A stretch of 64,000 nucleotides of DNA from Desulfobacter hydrogenophilus (GTDB taxonomy: Bacteria > Desulfobacterota > Desulfobacteria > Desulfobacterales > Desulfobacteraceae): NCBI RefSeq assembly GCF_004319545.1, contig NZ_CP036313.1, positions 2,730,501-2,794,500 on the forward strand, in the 5' to 3' direction. Below are positions 62,646 to 64,000 of the stretch, piece after piece (position 1 is the stretch's first letter; each line of letters starts with the position of its first letter). The notes below the pieces were generated by a model. The model was not told the origin of the DNA. It did no database searches and worked only from the letters and a program-made list of their open reading frames with translations. Position numbers and translations under genes: made by a program.

Positions 62646-62676
62646 CAACCTGCAATAATGAAAGGCTTTAAAGATC

Positions 62677-62988
62677 ATGTGCAACCATTGTAGTGATCAC
62701 AATCACGACCATCACCACCACGAACATCCTGAAATTGTTCAGCTGATGCCTGTCCAAAACAGTCTGTTTGCCGTCTACCAGACCAAAGACCCCCTGGACT
62801 TCAGTGTTGAAACCGGCAAAAACGGTCTCAGCCTTGTTCCAGTGCTGTTCATGGGTTTAATCCGCCATGGAGAAAAGACCATGGTGGAAGGTTTTTTTGC
62901 CTCCAGTACCATTAACTCCTGCGAGGATACCCAAGGGTTCAAGGGGTATGCCTCATCCCTGGCACATGCTGAAAAACTGTACGCTTGA
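62677..62988 (+). CDS. Small His-rich protein upstream of iorA
   Basis: The 103-residue protein opens MCNHCSDHNHDHHHHEHPE, a dense His/Cys metal-binding stretch, then has a globular body (QNSLFAVYQTKDPLDFSVE, SLVPVLFMGLI, FFASSTINSCEDTQGF) that I do not recognise. Metal storage, insertion or sensing (Ni, Zn or Co) is plausible from the His tract. It lies 86 bp upstream of iorA on the same strand. AAAGG precedes the ATG. Confidence 0.75.
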   Translation: MCNHCSDHNHDHHHHEHPEIVQLMPVQNSLFAVYQTKDPLDFSVETGKNGLSLVPVLFMGLIRHGEKTMVEGFFASSTINSCEDTQGFKGYASSLAHAEKLYA

Positions 62989-63074
62989 AATTAATCCCTT
63001 TTTTATAATTAAAACTTAGATGACCTGATGGGAGATGCACCTGTCAGCGTTTTTTTGTTTAAGGAGTTGTGCGC

Positions 63075-64000
63075 ATGCATAAACTGTTAAAGGACAGCCC
63101 CGGAGAGAAAATCATGCTCCTGGGCAACGAAGCCATTGCAAGGGGCGCTGTTGAAGCCGGTGTCGCCTTTGCCACCACATATCCGGGGACCCCGTCCTCA
63201 GAAGTCTCTTTGAATCTGTTTCAGATGTCCAGAGAATCTGATCTGTATTTTGAATACTCCACCAATGAAAAAGTCGCCCTGGAAGTTGCGGCTGCTGCGG
63301 CCAATTCAGGACTTCGCACCTTTTGTATGATGAAGCATGTGGGGCTTAACGTGGCGGCTGATCCGTTGATGACCCTTGCCTATATCGGCGTAACTGCCGG
63401 CATGGTGATTTTAACAGCAGACGACCCGGCCATGTTCTCCAGCCAGAACGAGCAGGACAACCGCTACTATGCCAAGTTCGGTCATTTTCCCATGTTCGAA
63501 CCTTCGTGTGTGGCCGAGGCCAAGGATATGATCAAAGAGGCCTTTGAACTGTCTGAAACCCTGAAACAGCCCGTGATCCTGCGCACCACCACCCGGATCA
63601 ACCACTCCAATGCCTTTGTCACCTTTGGCGACATTAAAGAGCGACAGACAAACGGCCGGTTTGAAAGGAATCCCATGCGCTGCGTCACCGTGCCTGCCGT
63701 AGCCCGGAGACTGCATGTTAAGCTTCTGGAACGTATGGACAAGGCCGCCGGTATGTCTGAAGCTTCAGCATTCAATTTTGTTACAGGGCAGGGCGTATGG
63801 GGGGTTGTGGCCAACGGAGTGAGCTACCATTATGCCCTGGATGCCGTAAAAGATCTTGGCATCGAATCAAAGGTTAAGATTCTTCGCCCCGGGTTTTCCA
63901 ACCCCATGCCCAAGGATAAGATTAAAGACTTCCTGTCCGGCTGTGAAAAGGTGCTTGTCATCGAAGAGGGAGAACCCTTCATGGAAGAGGCCATCAAGGC
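63075..64000 (+). CDS. iorA: Indolepyruvate:ferredoxin oxidoreductase alpha subunit (3' end outside window)
   Basis: The first 308 codons are present and no stop occurs. IMLLGNEAIARGAVEAGVAFATTYPGTPSSEVS, YFEYSTNEKVALEVAAAAANSG, MMKHVGLNVAADPLMTLAYIG, TADDPAMFSSQNEQDNRYYA and VILRTTTRINH are strongly IorA-like (quoted as separate motifs, e.g. TTYPGTPSSEVS and NEQDNRYYAKFG). IorA with IorB decarboxylates aryl pyruvates from aromatic amino acids with ferredoxin reduction. The ATG at 63075 has AAGGAG upstream. The rest (TPP domain, ferredoxin domain) is outside. Confidence 0.93.
   Translation, partial: MHKLLKDSPGEKIMLLGNEAIARGAVEAGVAFATTYPGTPSSEVSLNLFQMSRESDLYFEYSTNEKVALEVAAAAANSGLRTFCMMKHVGLNVAADPLMTLAYIGVTAGMVILTADDPAMFSSQNEQDNRYYAKFGHFPMFEPSCVAEAKDMIKEAFELSETLKQPVILRTTTRINHSNAFVTFGDIKERQTNGRFERNPMRCVTVPAVARRLHVKLLERMDKAAGMSEASAFNFVTGQGVWGVVANGVSYHYALDAVKDLGIESKVKILRPGFSNPMPKDKIKDFLSGCEKVLVIEEGEPFMEEAIK

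Overview
The window looks like chromosome from an anaerobic, probably sulfate-reducing member of the Desulfobacterota (Desulfobacteraceae-like). This rests on gene content: two 2-oxoacid:ferredoxin oxidoreductases, a classical menaquinone (men) operon, acyl-CoA dehydrogenase with ETF, nifB, a molbindin, a YedE/YedF selenium-linked cluster and many signalling proteins. No dsr, apr or rRNA gene is present, so the assignment is an inference.

Layout. 1-9.8 kb: end of an RND efflux pump, a DtxR/MntR-type regulator divergent from Lon protease, then a methyl-cycle block (PfkB adenosine-kinase-like gene, metK, ahcY). 9.8-14.5 kb: a consensus sigma-54 promoter firing into a short terminator-ended transcript (candidate sRNA), a repeat protein of unknown function behind nifB, a molbindin, and a gene graveyard of three remnants (GTPase, TonB receptor tail, MFS fragment). 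14.9-20.3 kb: an envelope-lipid cluster (PAP2 phosphatase, LtaS/MdoB-type transferase, DgkA, OmpR-type regulator, histidine kinase). 20.6-23.6 kb: acyl-CoA dehydrogenase with etfBA.

23.7-30.3 kb is a chromosomal integron: intI on the minus strand, an attI core at 24899, and seven cassettes with heterogeneous attC sites. Cassettes carry two higBA modules, a HEPN-motif protein, a two-gene membrane plus TIR-domain pair, an Unstab_antitox/ParE pair, an MreB-like half protein, and a transposase remnant. This is the most promising place for an undescribed system, with the membrane-TIR pair as the best defence candidate.

30.4-44.8 kb: an IscA/HesB-like protein, an FMN reductase, a 2-oxoacid:ferredoxin oxidoreductase with a rubredoxin-like/FMN hydroxyacid oxidase, MCP, glycosyltransferase, Cache-PAS-degenerate GGDEF-EAL protein, LysM lytic transglycosylase, small CXXC protein and gpt. 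45.3-48.6 kb: yedE, yedF, a DUF3343 protein, an NAD(P)HX dehydratase-like gene and a DUF1858 protein, with ten CTAACAG heptamers between yedE and yedF. 48.6-53.4 kb: two near-identical 1683-bp insertion sequences, one splitting an alpha/beta hydrolase, one upstream of an asparaginase-like gene. 53.5-60.3 kb: ybaK and menF-D-B-C-E. 60.5-64 kb: GAF protein, small proteins and the start of iorA.

Several families of short palindromic or MITE-like repeats are scattered through the intergenic DNA, and one of them supplies the stop codon of a gene.
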